Source: an uncultured Erythrobacter sp. (GTDB lineage Bacteria; Pseudomonadota; Alphaproteobacteria; Sphingomonadales; Sphingomonadaceae). Taken from it: 64,000 nucleotides of DNA. The notes below the pieces were generated by a model, which worked only from the letters and a program-made list of their open reading frames with translations, was not told the origin of the DNA and made no database searches. Location: NCBI GenBank assembly GCA_947500645.1, contig CANMSD010000001.1, positions 434,001-498,000 of the forward strand, read 5' to 3'. The translations under genes were made by a program, and so were the position numbers. Shown here piece after piece: positions 9,667 through 18,350 of the stretch; within the stretch, counting starts at the first letter, position 1, and each line of letters starts with the position of its first letter.

Positions 9667-10216
9667 CGATATCTCTCGCCTGATCCTGCTCAACAAGCCA
9701 TTTGGCGTCCTGTCGCAATTTACCGGCGGGAAAGAGGGCGTTCAGGATACGCTGGCGCATCTGGTCGACGTGCCGGGCGTCTATCCGGCCGGACGGCTCG
9801 ACAAGGACAGCGAAGGTCTGCTGCTGCTGACAGACGATGGCCGTTTGCAGGCGCGCATCGCCGAGCCGAGATATAAAACCGAGAAGACTTATCTTGCACA
9901 GGTTGAAGGCGAACCGGACGATGCAGCGCTCCAAGCCTTGCAAGGCGGAGTAGAGCTGAAGGACGGAATGACCAAACCCGCCAGAGCGAAACGCATTGAT
10001 CCGCCGGAATTGTGGGATCGCGATCCGCCGATCCGTTTTCGCAAGAATGTGCCTGACAGCTGGATTTCGTTGACCATCTCGGAAGGGCGCAACCGGCAGG
10101 TTCGCCGGATGACGGCGGCGGTCGGATTGCCGACATTGCGGCTAGTGCGTTGGAGCGTGGGCGAATGGACGGTAGAAGGTCTGGCGCCGGGTGAATGGCG
10201 CGAAGTCGAGGTTTGA
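9584..10216 (+). CDS. rRNA large-subunit pseudouridine synthase (RluE/RsuA type)
   Basis: Pseudouridine synthase of the RsuA/RluB/E/F family, isomerising a uridine in ribosomal RNA. The core begins with 'LILLNKPFGVLSQFTG', contains the catalytic aspartate in 'AGRLDKDSEGLLLLTDDG', and ends with the family motif 'SEGRNRQVRRM'. No S4 domain is seen, as in RluE. The start is uncertain: homology begins at about 9680, yet the only in-frame ATGs (9566 and 9584) lie inside the ligase gene. A CTG at 9681 or another non-ATG codon may be the true start. DUF1330 follows 12 bases later. Confidence 0.85.
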   Translation: MTSRTRRPARYRRRICASAFPTTHWKRSDISRLILLNKPFGVLSQFTGGKEGVQDTLAHLVDVPGVYPAGRLDKDSEGLLLLTDDGRLQARIAEPRYKTEKTYLAQVEGEPDDAALQALQGGVELKDGMTKPARAKRIDPPELWDRDPPIRFRKNVPDSWISLTISEGRNRQVRRMTAAVGLPTLRLVRWSVGEWTVEGLAPGEWREVEV

Positions 10217-10228
10217 GGAGAGAGGTCT

Positions 10229-10660
10229 ATGGAGAACTATATCGATCCGAGCAAAGAGGGGTTTCAGGCTTTCAAGGACTTGCCCCGTGACGAGCCGATC
10301 CACATGCTCAACCTGCTCAAATTTCGCGAGAAGGCCGAATATCCCGATGGTCACGAGCACCATGGAAAGGACTGGTCGGGTCGGCGCGCCTACAAAGAAT
10401 ATGGTGCAACCAGCGGGCCGATCTTCCGCCGCGTCGGTGGCTCAATTGTTTGGCGTGGCGCGTTTCAGGCGATGGTGACCGGTCCGCAAGTGATGCAATG
10501 GCACGATGGTTTTGTCGCGCAATATCCAAACAGCGGCGCCTTCTTCGAGATGATCAAGGACCCGGATTATCAACTGGCCGTGATCAACCGCACAGCCGCA
10601 CTGGTCGACAGCCGCTTGATGCGCTTTAAACCCGGCGAGGGAGGGGAGGCTTTTGGCTAA
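10229..10660 (+). CDS. DUF1330 domain protein
   Basis: A 143-residue protein with the DUF1330 pattern: 'EPIHMLNLLKFREKA' at the N-terminus, 'AYKEYGATSGPIFRRVGGSI', and 'VMQWHDGFVAQYPNSGAF'. The family has a dimeric ferredoxin-like alpha/beta barrel and no agreed function. A good ribosome site (GAGGAGAGAGG) precedes the ATG. It follows the pseudouridine synthase closely and overlaps the converging membrane-protein gene by 4 bases at its end. Confidence 0.8.
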   Translation: MENYIDPSKEGFQAFKDLPRDEPIHMLNLLKFREKAEYPDGHEHHGKDWSGRRAYKEYGATSGPIFRRVGGSIVWRGAFQAMVTGPQVMQWHDGFVAQYPNSGAFFEMIKDPDYQLAVINRTAALVDSRLMRFKPGEGGEAFG

Positions 10661-11169
10661 AATGTCAAAGTTTCAATATGTTCCGCGAGTTCCTCACACC
10701 CATGCAAATCCGCACTTAAGGTGACGCGCCTGCCATCCGCAAAGACAAGTCGCAATTCATCCCTGATTTCCAACAATTCGATATCGACCAACTGTTCGAG
10801 ATCGTAAATTTGCTCTTTGCCAAGGCGCGTGATCCTGAAATGTCGCCCCTTCCAGGAGTATTGTCGAGCAATGGATGTCCACCAGACGTAGGCCGCGCCA
10901 ATGCCGGACACCGACGCCAGGATCACCATCATCAACTCCTGGAATTCAGCGTCGCTTCGTGCAGACCCAACGAAAAAGTAGATCCACCAAATCAAGAGTG
11001 AGAATCCCAACGTGCCGTAGAACGCAAAAAAATGGAGGAGTCCCGGCTTAAGCCAATACCAGCCGATCCTGTCCACTTTCGCAGGTTTGTAGAGTAGCCG
11101 CGAGCCTGCATACAGAGCGGCCATCAACGAAAAACTGAGAAGTGGCTTTATCAAGTCAGTCAGTTCCAT
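10657..11169 (-). CDS. Hypothetical three-helix membrane protein
   Basis: Unrecognised protein of 170 residues. Three hydrophobic stretches are visible (about 10-25, 45-72 and 82-100), followed by a cytoplasmic-looking C-terminal domain of about 70 residues ('YSWKGRHFRITRLGKEQIYD', then 'LRLVFADGRRVTLSADLHG') whose alternating strands suggest a PH-like fold. It stands alone between the DUF1330 gene, which it meets end to end, and the YbjN-like gene 70 bases upstream on the same strand. No function is assigned. Confidence 0.7.
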   Translation of the reverse strand: MELTDLIKPLLSFSLMAALYAGSRLLYKPAKVDRIGWYWLKPGLLHFFAFYGTLGFSLLIWWIYFFVGSARSDAEFQELMMVILASVSGIGAAYVWWTSIARQYSWKGRHFRITRLGKEQIYDLEQLVDIELLEIRDELRLVFADGRRVTLSADLHGCEELAEHIETLTF

Positions 11170-11240
11170 AGCACTGTAATGCCGAACAAAGGTTTATATC
11201 CGATCACCTTTGTTGCCTGGATTTGACCAATCGTTTGACG

Positions 11241-11747
11241 TCAAACGCTGGCCTTATCTTCCCCGTATAGATAGCCGAAGAAGTCTTCGAGCGAGGCGAC
11301 CCATAAGCCGATCTGCCGCGCGTAGTTTGCCTTCGTAATCCCGCCGTCGGAAATGATGTACATGCGTGCCGAAATCTTCCCATCCGGGGCCAGATAGGCG
11401 CGGCCGAAGTTCTCATTGTAATTGTATTCGTTGATCGCCCTTTGGACGTCCTCCGCCGATGCGTCCTCGGCGGGAGAGAATGTCGCAAGGATCGAGGTGC
11501 CATAGCACTCACTTTCGCTGGCCTCGTCCTGACACGCGAGCAACAGGCCATCGGCGCGAATACCACCGCTAAAGGTGATCTTCAGGTTGCGTTCGCCTTC
11601 GGTGCTTTCATGCGTAGCGTTGTTGGCAGCCAGTGCTTCGGCAAAGTCGGCGCGTGAGAAGGTCTCTAAAACCGCCGTGTCCTGCGCGCTCGCAGAACTT
11701 GAAACCGCGATCGCCGCTGCGACCAACATCACCTTGGTAAAACGCAT
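11241..11747 (-). CDS. Secreted YbjN-domain protein
   Basis: A 168-residue protein with a clear signal peptide (MRFTKVMLVAAAIAVSSSASAQ) and a YbjN-like body ('LKITFSGGIRADGLLLACQD', 'INEYNYNENFGRAYLAPDG', 'QIGLWVASLEDFFGYL'). YbjN domains have the fold of type III secretion chaperones; in secreted alphaproteobacterial members the role is unknown. AGGGGC lies just before the ATG. The stop codon lies inside a 16-base perfect palindrome (11232-11247) that may act in transcript ending. Confidence 0.78.
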   Translation of the reverse strand: MRFTKVMLVAAAIAVSSSASAQDTAVLETFSRADFAEALAANNATHESTEGERNLKITFSGGIRADGLLLACQDEASESECYGTSILATFSPAEDASAEDVQRAINEYNYNENFGRAYLAPDGKISARMYIISDGGITKANYARQIGLWVASLEDFFGYLYGEDKASV

Positions 11748-11785
11748 AAAAGCCCCTCCATTGACTGCCCTTCAAGCAAACGTAG

Positions 11786-12862
11786 TCAAAGAAGAAGCAT
11801 CTGGCCACCGACCTCTGGCGGGCGAAATTGCGAGCAGTCCAGTTCGAACCGGGCCTTTCCCAGCCCAGCGCGTTTGCAGGCGACGCGAAAGCGCTTGCGG
11901 AACAGGTCTGCCCAGACGCCCTGTGGCTTCATCCGCGTGAAGAAATCGGGATCGTTATCGCGTCCCGATCGGATCGAGCGGACGATGCTCATCACCTTGC
12001 CTGCACGTTCCGGAAAATGAACGTCGAGCCATTCGCGGAATAAGGGTGACACCTCATGCGGCAACCGCAGCGGAATCCAGCCTGCGCTCTGCACACCAAG
12101 CGCGCCCGCCCGCTCAACGATTTGCTCCATAAACTCATCGGTGATGGCTGGAATGATCGGTGAGACCGAGCAATGAGTGGGCACGCCCGCTTCGACCAGC
12201 TTACCCAGTGCCGCCAATCGTTTGGCAGGCGCGGCGCAGCGTGGCTCCAGCTTGCCCGACAGCTTGGGATCCAGCGTTGTGACCGAGACCGAGACAGCCA
12301 CCAATCGCCGCTTCGCCATTTCTTCCAATAAATCCAAGTCGGCCAGTACCCGATCTGACTTGGTCGTTATCGTCACTGGGTGACGCGCTTCCAGACAGAC
12401 TTCCAACACCGAACGCGTGATCCGATAGCGGCGCTCGATCGGCTGATAGGGGTCGGTATTCGTGCCCATGGCGATCTGGCGCGGTCGGTATTTCGGCTTG
12501 GCCAGCGTTTCGCGCAAAAGCTCCGCCGCATTTGGCTTGGCGAAAAGCTGCGTTTCGAAATCGAGACCCGGTGAGAGGTCGTGATAGGCGTGGGTGGGGC
12601 GGGCAAAGCAATAGACGCAGCCATGCTCGCAGCCGCGATAGGCGTTGATCGACCGGTCAAACGGAATGTCAGGGGATGTGTTGAAACTCAGTATTGTCTT
12701 GGGGTGCTCTTCAGTGACATGCGTGCGCAGTTTCACCGGAGGCCCGTCGAGCGATCGGACGTGATCTCGCCAATCGCCATCTGCCTCCCTTGTGGCGAGC
12801 CCGAATCGCTCGGGAATCGCAGAGGACTGCGCCCCGCGTCCAGAGATGGGTTGTTCAGCCAT
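11786..12862 (-). CDS. PA0069-family radical SAM protein
   Basis: Radical SAM enzyme of the PA0069 family, related to spore photoproduct lyase. The [4Fe-4S]-binding CxxxCxxC motif is in 'YRGCEHGCVYCFARPTHAY' (about residues 78-90). Later family blocks are 'MGTNTDPYQPIERRYRITR' and 'GWIPLRLPHEVSPLFREWL'. The substrate is unknown; relation to the lyase and the LexA box 20 bases in front of the ATG suggest a role in DNA damage, which is inference. The 358-residue length is normal. It is divergent from a YcxB-like gene. Confidence 0.9.
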   Translation of the reverse strand: MAEQPISGRGAQSSAIPERFGLATREADGDWRDHVRSLDGPPVKLRTHVTEEHPKTILSFNTSPDIPFDRSINAYRGCEHGCVYCFARPTHAYHDLSPGLDFETQLFAKPNAAELLRETLAKPKYRPRQIAMGTNTDPYQPIERRYRITRSVLEVCLEARHPVTITTKSDRVLADLDLLEEMAKRRLVAVSVSVTTLDPKLSGKLEPRCAAPAKRLAALGKLVEAGVPTHCSVSPIIPAITDEFMEQIVERAGALGVQSAGWIPLRLPHEVSPLFREWLDVHFPERAGKVMSIVRSIRSGRDNDPDFFTRMKPQGVWADLFRKRFRVACKRAGLGKARFELDCSQFRPPEVGGQMLLL

Positions 12863-12881
12863 CCTAATGGATCACATATGA

Positions 12882-12896
12882 GAACATAAATAGAAC
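12882..12896 (-). promoter_or_regulatory. Predicted LexA (SOS) box
   Basis: GAAC-N7-GAAC on the plus strand, that is GTTC-N7-GTTC read toward the radical SAM gene. This is the LexA operator form established for alphaproteobacteria. It begins 19 bases before the radical SAM ATG and 40 bases before the YcxB-like gene on the other strand, so either promoter could be repressed. The match is exact in all eight fixed positions; operator function is inferred. Confidence 0.7.
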
Positions 12897-12936
12897 ATTA
12901 GGGGCTGGTTTATGATTCTGCTAGAGGGAAACGTCG

Positions 12937-13446
12937 ATGAGCGAGCGCAAAGCAGAATTCATAATCGAAGAGCGTGATGTCGTCACCGCGATGAAGCTCG
13001 CGTCATCTAGCTCGTTGGCTGTGCCAACACCTTTGGTTCTTGGCGTTGGAAGTGCCGTAGTCGCAGTCGCGATGTACTACTTTCATAATGAGACCAACTT
13101 CATCACCAACTACGTCATTCCGATACTCATCGTCATGCTGGTCGCAGTGGCCCTGCTTCAATACGCCGTTATCCCTTGGCAGGCGCGCAGGCATTTTCAG
13201 CAGTCAGCCATGTTCAGTGATGAGATCACCATGCAATGGGACGCTGACGGCTTCAGTTTGAGCGGAAAGCGCGGACAAACAACCATCGATTGGTCGGAAC
13301 TATATCGTTGGAACGAGAATGATGTCGCACTGCTACTGTATCAAAGCCAGATCATGTTTCACGTCATTCCAAAACGTGCCCTCGGACAGGGACGGGCCGA
13401 TGATCTAATCGGCAAGATTGTCGCAGCTGGTGTCAAAAAGCGCTAA
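12937..13446 (+). CDS. YcxB-like membrane protein
   Basis: A 169-residue protein with two adjacent transmembrane segments (about 29-47 and 58-77) and a C-terminal domain matching the YcxB pattern: 'WDADGFSLSGKRGQTTIDWS' followed by 'LYRWNENDVALLLYQSQIMF' and 'VIPKRAL'. YcxB-like proteins are membrane proteins of unknown role. Its promoter region contains the LexA box at 12882-12896, so control by DNA damage is possible. It converges with moaB. Confidence 0.72.
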   Translation: MSERKAEFIIEERDVVTAMKLASSSSLAVPTPLVLGVGSAVVAVAMYYFHNETNFITNYVIPILIVMLVAVALLQYAVIPWQARRHFQQSAMFSDEITMQWDADGFSLSGKRGQTTIDWSELYRWNENDVALLLYQSQIMFHVIPKRALGQGRADDLIGKIVAAGVKKR

Positions 13447-13471
13447 TTATCCAAAGGTTTGGCCGAAAAGA

Positions 13472-14002
13472 TCACTTTTCTGTGAGACGCGGCATAAGTT
13501 CAACGAAGTTGCAAGGGCGATTGCGGCTGTCGAGCTGCTCGTCGAGTATCCCATCCCAGCCATCCTTAACCGCTCCGTTCGAGCCAGGCAGGGCGAAGAT
13601 GTAGGTGCCGCGCGAGACAATTGCGCAGGCCCGCGATTGCACGGTGCTGGTCCCGATCGTTTGGTAGCTCAACCAGCGAAACAGCTCGCCAAAGCCGGGA
13701 ATATCGCGACCACCTTCGATGCGAGAAAGTGCCTCTGGCGTCACGTCGCGACCGGTCAGGCCGGTTCCACCTGTACTTACAATTGCGTCGATACTGGCAT
13801 CGTCGATCCACGCATCGAGCCGCTCGACGAGCAGGGCGGCATCATCTTTAATAATAGCTCGCGCAGCCAGTTTATGACCCTTGGCCTCGATCCGGGCCGC
13901 CAGAATGTCACCAGAAGTGTCGTCAGCCTCAGTGCGTGTATCGGAAACGGTAAGTATGGCGATATTGATCGGGGTGAAGAGCTTCGCCTCATCAATCGCC
14001 AT
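13472..14002 (-). CDS. moaB: Molybdenum cofactor biosynthesis protein MoaB
   Basis: MoaB/MogA-family protein that adenylylates molybdopterin during molybdenum cofactor assembly. Visible are 'INIAILTVSDTRTEADDTSG' and the nucleotide/MPT-binding 'VSTGGTGLTGRDVTPEA'. The 'ALPGSNGAVKDGWDGIL' block near the C-terminus is also present. The open frame extends further, but the ATG at 14002 matches the MoaB N-terminus and has 'GGAAAGG' upstream. It follows the lytic transglycosylase by 7 bases on the same strand, an unrelated pairing. No other cofactor gene is near. Confidence 0.93.
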   Translation of the reverse strand: MAIDEAKLFTPINIAILTVSDTRTEADDTSGDILAARIEAKGHKLAARAIIKDDAALLVERLDAWIDDASIDAIVSTGGTGLTGRDVTPEALSRIEGGRDIPGFGELFRWLSYQTIGTSTVQSRACAIVSRGTYIFALPGSNGAVKDGWDGILDEQLDSRNRPCNFVELMPRLTEK

Positions 14003-14009
14003 GCCGCCA

Positions 14010-15776
14010 CTACCTTTCCAATTGAGCCGAGCGCCTGATAGACATTTGCGGGAATTCTGGCCAGCGACCTTGCGCAAGGGCGCGGCGGCTTGGCGAGGAA
14101 ACGCCAGCGGCACGCTCGTACATCCAGTAATTGCGCATCACGATCGCAACATACCCGCGCGTTTCCCAATAAGGGATCGATTCCATGTAGAGCAGCGGAT
14201 CGTCATAGTCGCGGATCTCGCTGTTCCAGCGGCTGATCGGGGTCAGGCCGGCATTATAAGCGGCCATGATCTTGGGCAACTGCCCTTGAGTGATCGGGCT
14301 ATCGCGGAGCATTTCGAGATGCTGCTGGCCGTATGCCAGATTGACTTCCGGATCGTTGAGGTCAGCATAGCTCGCGCCCAGGTTTAGCCGCCGGTTATGA
14401 TCGCGCGCCGTGCCCGGCATGATTTGCATCAGGCCGCGTGCATTGGCTGGGCTCACCGCACCCGCGCGGAAATTCGACTCCTGCAAGGCATGAGCAAAGG
14501 CGAGGGCGGGATCGACGCTCCAGCCCGTCTTCGGCTGCCATCGAGCGACCGGATAACGCAGCGACGGATCCGAGTTCATGCCGCGCGGTGCGTTGTGCGC
14601 CATAAACAGTTGCGTGGAGGGTAGGCCCAGTTCCCGCGCAAGCTTGGCCAGGTTCTGGTAATCGCCCGGGTTGCCGGTGCGGGCCTGATGGCGCAGCACT
14701 TCATCGGCCAGAGTTGGCCTGCCAATTTCCGTGAGAGCTGCCGCTATGCGCACATTGGGGTTCACTGCGAGAGAACGCCAATCGTCGCTCGTCAGAGGCG
14801 CAGGTTGCGCGCTTGCAGGCACTTGAACGCCAAGCTGTTCGCTCGCGAGCAGGCCATAGAGCGTCTCGTCATAGCGCGCCGCGGCGGAAAGATGCTGTTG
14901 CGCCTGTCCTGGCTCGCGGCATCGAACCAAAGAGCGATGCGCCCAGTAATGCGCGGCAGCGGTCAGCTCGACATTGGTTGAGCTGTTGGCGGCGCGGCTA
15001 AAGGCATCTCCAGCAAGCGCGCAGAAACCCTGACGCCAAGCTGCAAGGCCGGCGACCCATTCGCCCTCAGCCACCCACGCGCCGGACCCTTCCGACACGG
15101 TTTCGGCCAAAGCGAGCGCCGCTTCATCATTATTCTCAATGTAATAGCTCCAGGCGACTTTCTGGCGCCATTCCGCGCGGGCGGCCGAGCTAAGCTGCGG
15201 ATCAACCGCCATCAGCAAGCCATGTGCGCCCGCAGGATCGTCATTCTTGATCCGATCGAGGATTGCGGACTTGGTGCTGCCCGACATTGTCCCGTCGTTC
15301 ACGGGGCGCGGGCGAATACGCTTCGATGCATATGGCTGACGGCGCATGCTCTGGGCGCGTGGGAAAGCTGGGAGCTCCTCTATCCCTCGCTTTGCGCCCA
15401 TCCGCCCAAGCTGCTCCGCCTGCGGAAGGTGCACGCCGTTGGCAAACCACCGTGAAATCTGTTCTACGCTGACCTTCGGGCTTTTCGCGTGCGTGTAATA
15501 TTCCGCTCGAGCGATCTGATCGAGCACACCGCCGCTGCTTTGCGAAAGCATCGCCTCGACCTGCTCCCACTGCTGGCGATCGATTGCCGCAAACAGGTTT
15601 GAATAGAATTGTTGCTGGTCGCCGCTCAGGACGTTCGGTACAACCTCGCTGCGATCGGCACCGCGTTGTTCATAATGCGCAACCATGCTCTGCGACTGTG
15701 CGGACACAGTGGCAGCGGTTGCGAGTGGAGCGGTAAAACAAGCGGTCAAAAGGACTGACCTGAGGCAATTCGCCAT
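14010..15776 (-). CDS. slt: Soluble lytic murein transglycosylase
   Basis: Periplasmic enzyme that cleaves peptidoglycan glycan strands to 1,6-anhydromuramyl products. It has an N-terminal signal peptide ('LRSVLLTACFTAPLATA'), a long helical repeat region, and a C-terminal SLT domain with the catalytic glutamate in 'ALQESNFRAGAVSPANARG', followed by 'LMQIMPGTA' and 'NLAYGQQHLEML'. I chose the ATG at 15776, whose A is the last base of the upstream stop (TAATG); an ATG six codons earlier is the alternative. It is coupled to the glycosylase-like gene upstream. Confidence 0.93.
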   Translation of the reverse strand: MANCLRSVLLTACFTAPLATAATVSAQSQSMVAHYEQRGADRSEVVPNVLSGDQQQFYSNLFAAIDRQQWEQVEAMLSQSSGGVLDQIARAEYYTHAKSPKVSVEQISRWFANGVHLPQAEQLGRMGAKRGIEELPAFPRAQSMRRQPYASKRIRPRPVNDGTMSGSTKSAILDRIKNDDPAGAHGLLMAVDPQLSSAARAEWRQKVAWSYYIENNDEAALALAETVSEGSGAWVAEGEWVAGLAAWRQGFCALAGDAFSRAANSSTNVELTAAAHYWAHRSLVRCREPGQAQQHLSAAARYDETLYGLLASEQLGVQVPASAQPAPLTSDDWRSLAVNPNVRIAAALTEIGRPTLADEVLRHQARTGNPGDYQNLAKLARELGLPSTQLFMAHNAPRGMNSDPSLRYPVARWQPKTGWSVDPALAFAHALQESNFRAGAVSPANARGLMQIMPGTARDHNRRLNLGASYADLNDPEVNLAYGQQHLEMLRDSPITQGQLPKIMAAYNAGLTPISRWNSEIRDYDDPLLYMESIPYWETRGYVAIVMRNYWMYERAAGVSSPSRRALAQGRWPEFPQMSIRRSAQLER

Positions 15777-16585
15777 TACCGATTTGCCGACCATTCAATC
15801 CATCTCCGCCAGAACCGTGCTTTTAGTCTGGGGCTGGCCATAAGGCTTTCCAGACTTTCGCTAACAAGAAGCGGGGTTGATCGCTCATTGTGGTTGTTTT
15901 CCGGTGAAGACTTCTGGTTGATTTTTTGTAAAAATAACGCGTCTTGCGGCGCTTCGTGGCCTAACAGCGGCAAAAGGTTTGCTCCCAACGCGAGCACCGC
16001 CTGCGGTTCCGCAAGCCTAATGTGTTCAGTTAACACATCGGCCATTCCAGCCTGCGCCAGTTCTGCTGTATCGGCCATGGGAGTAGGACGGGTAAGCGCC
16101 GATGCGAGATAAACCTCATCCTCGGGAAGCTGCATCGCGGCGAGCATCTTGGCTAGCAAACGGCCCTGCGCGCCGGAGAGCAATGCGGTGCTGTCGCCAT
16201 CTTCTGGCGCCACGACCAGCACCATCAGCTTCGCATTCTTGGGACCGCGTGGTGGGACACGGCCGCGCGGTCCAATCCCGTCCAGACCGGGAGCGCCCAG
16301 CCAAAATTCGTGAAATGCAGCGAGGTCTGCAGGGCGTTCGTCAGCAAACAGATCGACCTTGGCGCGCGCAGTTTTTTGCACGTCAGCTTGCAGATTTTCC
16401 GACCGAGATTGCCCTTTTACGGAGGGCTGCACGGCGTCCTCGCCCGGCGTTTCGGCCTTTTGCTCGACAGGCTTTTCAAGCCAATCCGTAACGTCATCGG
16501 CAAAATCGAGATCGACGCCAGCGCCCTTCCACCACTCCATCGCAGCGGCAAATTCGTCGACAATCGGGGATGTGGGCGCGTTCAT
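15776..16585 (-). CDS. Degenerate uracil-DNA-glycosylase-like protein
   Basis: A 269-residue protein. Its C-terminal part (about 90-260) has the outline of family 4/5 uracil-DNA glycosylases: 'FWLGAPGLDGIGPRGRVPPR', 'LMVLVVAPEDGDSTALLSGA', 'GRLLAKMLAAMQLPEDEVYL', 'ASALTRPTP', and 'PQAVLALGANLLPLLG'. The usual GEAPG motif is replaced by 'VVAPE', and there is not a single cysteine, so the [4Fe-4S] cluster of that family cannot form. Residues 1-90 are acidic, charged and low in complexity. Whether it still excises uracil is doubtful. It sits first in a run with slt and moaB. Confidence 0.72.
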   Translation of the reverse strand: MNAPTSPIVDEFAAAMEWWKGAGVDLDFADDVTDWLEKPVEQKAETPGEDAVQPSVKGQSRSENLQADVQKTARAKVDLFADERPADLAAFHEFWLGAPGLDGIGPRGRVPPRGPKNAKLMVLVVAPEDGDSTALLSGAQGRLLAKMLAAMQLPEDEVYLASALTRPTPMADTAELAQAGMADVLTEHIRLAEPQAVLALGANLLPLLGHEAPQDALFLQKINQKSSPENNHNERSTPLLVSESLESLMASPRLKARFWRRWIEWSANR

Positions 16586-16674
16586 ACTATTGATTGCAGG
16601 TCTTGACCTTACGGGTGCCAGTTAGCAAGTGGAGAAACACCAGTTTTCTAGGATAAATCGGGGATCAAAGGCTC

Positions 16675-18321
16675 ATGAGCGAACGCGAATCAATGGAATG
16701 CGATGTCGTCATTGTTGGCGGCGGCGTGGCGGGCCTTGCCGCTTCGATCAGGTTGAAGCAAATCAACGAGGATCTGGAAGTGGTCGTCCTCGAAAAAGGC
16801 TCGGAGATCGGCGCGCACATTCTCTCCGGCGCGGTGGTCGACCCCAAATCGCTTGATGAGCTGCTGCCCGATTGGCGTGACATGGATTGCCCGATGGCGG
16901 AAACGCCGGTGACCGATAACTGGCACTGGGTGATGTCCAAGGGTGGCAAGACCTCGCTCCCCCATCTGATGATGCCGCCATTTATGAGCAATGACGGTTG
17001 CTACACCGGCTCGCTCGGTAATCTGACCCGCTGGCTGGCAGAGCAAGCCGAAGGGCTGGGCGTGATGGTCTTCCCCGGCTTCCCAGCCTCGGGCGTAACG
17101 TTCGACGACGATGGCAATGTCTCCGGCGTTGTCACGCAGGACATGGGCATCGCCGAAGACGGTACTAAGAAACCCGATTACGAACCCGGCATGGAAATCA
17201 ATGCGAAGTATACCTTCTTCGCTGAGGGCGCGCGCGGCAGCCTGACCAAGTCGATGAAGGCGCGCTTCGATCTGGAAGCGAATTGTCAGCCGCAGGTTTA
17301 CGGCCTTGGTATCAAGGAATTGTGGGACATTGATCCCAAGAAGCATGTGCCCGGACGTGTGATCCACACGCAGGGTTGGCCGCTTTCCGAAAGCGAGAGT
17401 TGGGGCGGCGGGTTCCTATATCATCAGGCCAATGGTCAGGTGGCGATCGGGTTTGTGACCGCGCTCGATTACAAGAACCCATGGGTCTCGCCGTTCCAGG
17501 AATTCCAGCGCTGGAAAACGCATCCGGCGATCCGCGAATATCTCGAAGGTGGAAAGCGTGTTGCTTACGGCGCGCGTGCGATCAACGAGGGCGGTTGGCA
17601 ATCCGTGCCGAAGCTGGCTTTCCCCGGCGGCGCGCTGATCGGCTGCGCGGCGGGCTTCGTCAACGTCCCGCGGATCAAGGGCAGCCACACCGCGATGAAG
17701 AGCGGCATGCTGGCTGCGGAGGCAGCTGCTGCCGCAATTGCAGCAGGCAAGGAGAAATCAGAGCTTTCCGATTATGACAGCTCCGTTCGCTCCAGTTGGA
17801 TCGCGGATGAGCTGAAGCTCGTCCAGAATGCGCAGCCAGCGGTCGCCAAATATGGCGGCGATATCGGCACGGTTCTGGCTGGCATCGACATGTGGATGCG
17901 CCAGCTCAAGATCGGCCTGCCGATCTCGATGAAGCACAAGCCGGATTACACCTACACGGGCCGCGCGGACCTCTATCCAAAGATCGACTATCCCAAGCCG
18001 GACGGCGAGATCAGTTTTGATCGCCTGACGTCTGTTGCGTTCAGCTACACCAACCATGCCGAGGATCAGCCGGTTCACCTGCAAGTGGGCGACCGCGAGC
18101 TGCAGCGCGAAAGCGAGTTCGACGTCTTTGGGGGACCATCGGCGCGCTATTGCCCGGCGGGTGTCTATGAGTGGGTGGTCGAGGATGATGCGGAGCCGAA
18201 GTTCGTGATCAACTCGCAAAACTGCGTCCACTGCAAGACCTGCGACATCAAGGACCCGAACCAGAACATCAACTGGGTCACGCCAGAAGGCGGCGGCGGG
18301 CCTAACTATCCGAACATGTGA
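16675..18321 (+). CDS. Electron transfer flavoprotein-ubiquinone oxidoreductase
   Basis: Membrane-associated FAD and [4Fe-4S] enzyme that passes electrons from ETF (from acyl-CoA and other dehydrogenases) to ubiquinone. The N-terminal dinucleotide fold is 'DVVIVGGGVAGLAASIRL'. The C-terminal cluster ligands are in 'CVHCKTCDIKDPNQNINW', with a fourth cysteine in 'ARYCPAGVYEW'. The ending 'PEGGGGPNYPNM' is diagnostic of ETF-QO. The 548-residue length is normal. It starts divergently from the glycosylase-like gene, 89 bases away. Confidence 0.97.
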   Translation: MSERESMECDVVIVGGGVAGLAASIRLKQINEDLEVVVLEKGSEIGAHILSGAVVDPKSLDELLPDWRDMDCPMAETPVTDNWHWVMSKGGKTSLPHLMMPPFMSNDGCYTGSLGNLTRWLAEQAEGLGVMVFPGFPASGVTFDDDGNVSGVVTQDMGIAEDGTKKPDYEPGMEINAKYTFFAEGARGSLTKSMKARFDLEANCQPQVYGLGIKELWDIDPKKHVPGRVIHTQGWPLSESESWGGGFLYHQANGQVAIGFVTALDYKNPWVSPFQEFQRWKTHPAIREYLEGGKRVAYGARAINEGGWQSVPKLAFPGGALIGCAAGFVNVPRIKGSHTAMKSGMLAAEAAAAAIAAGKEKSELSDYDSSVRSSWIADELKLVQNAQPAVAKYGGDIGTVLAGIDMWMRQLKIGLPISMKHKPDYTYTGRADLYPKIDYPKPDGEISFDRLTSVAFSYTNHAEDQPVHLQVGDRELQRESEFDVFGGPSARYCPAGVYEWVVEDDAEPKFVINSQNCVHCKTCDIKDPNQNINWVTPEGGGGPNYPNM

Positions 18322-18350
18322 TTGCCGTATCGGGCTGTAGTCTAATTAAC

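Noticed and set aside
11232..11247. 16-base perfect palindrome CGTTTGACGTCAAACG
   Set aside because: It overlaps the YbjN-like stop and has no T-run or known operator match; a single palindrome of this size is weak evidence for function.
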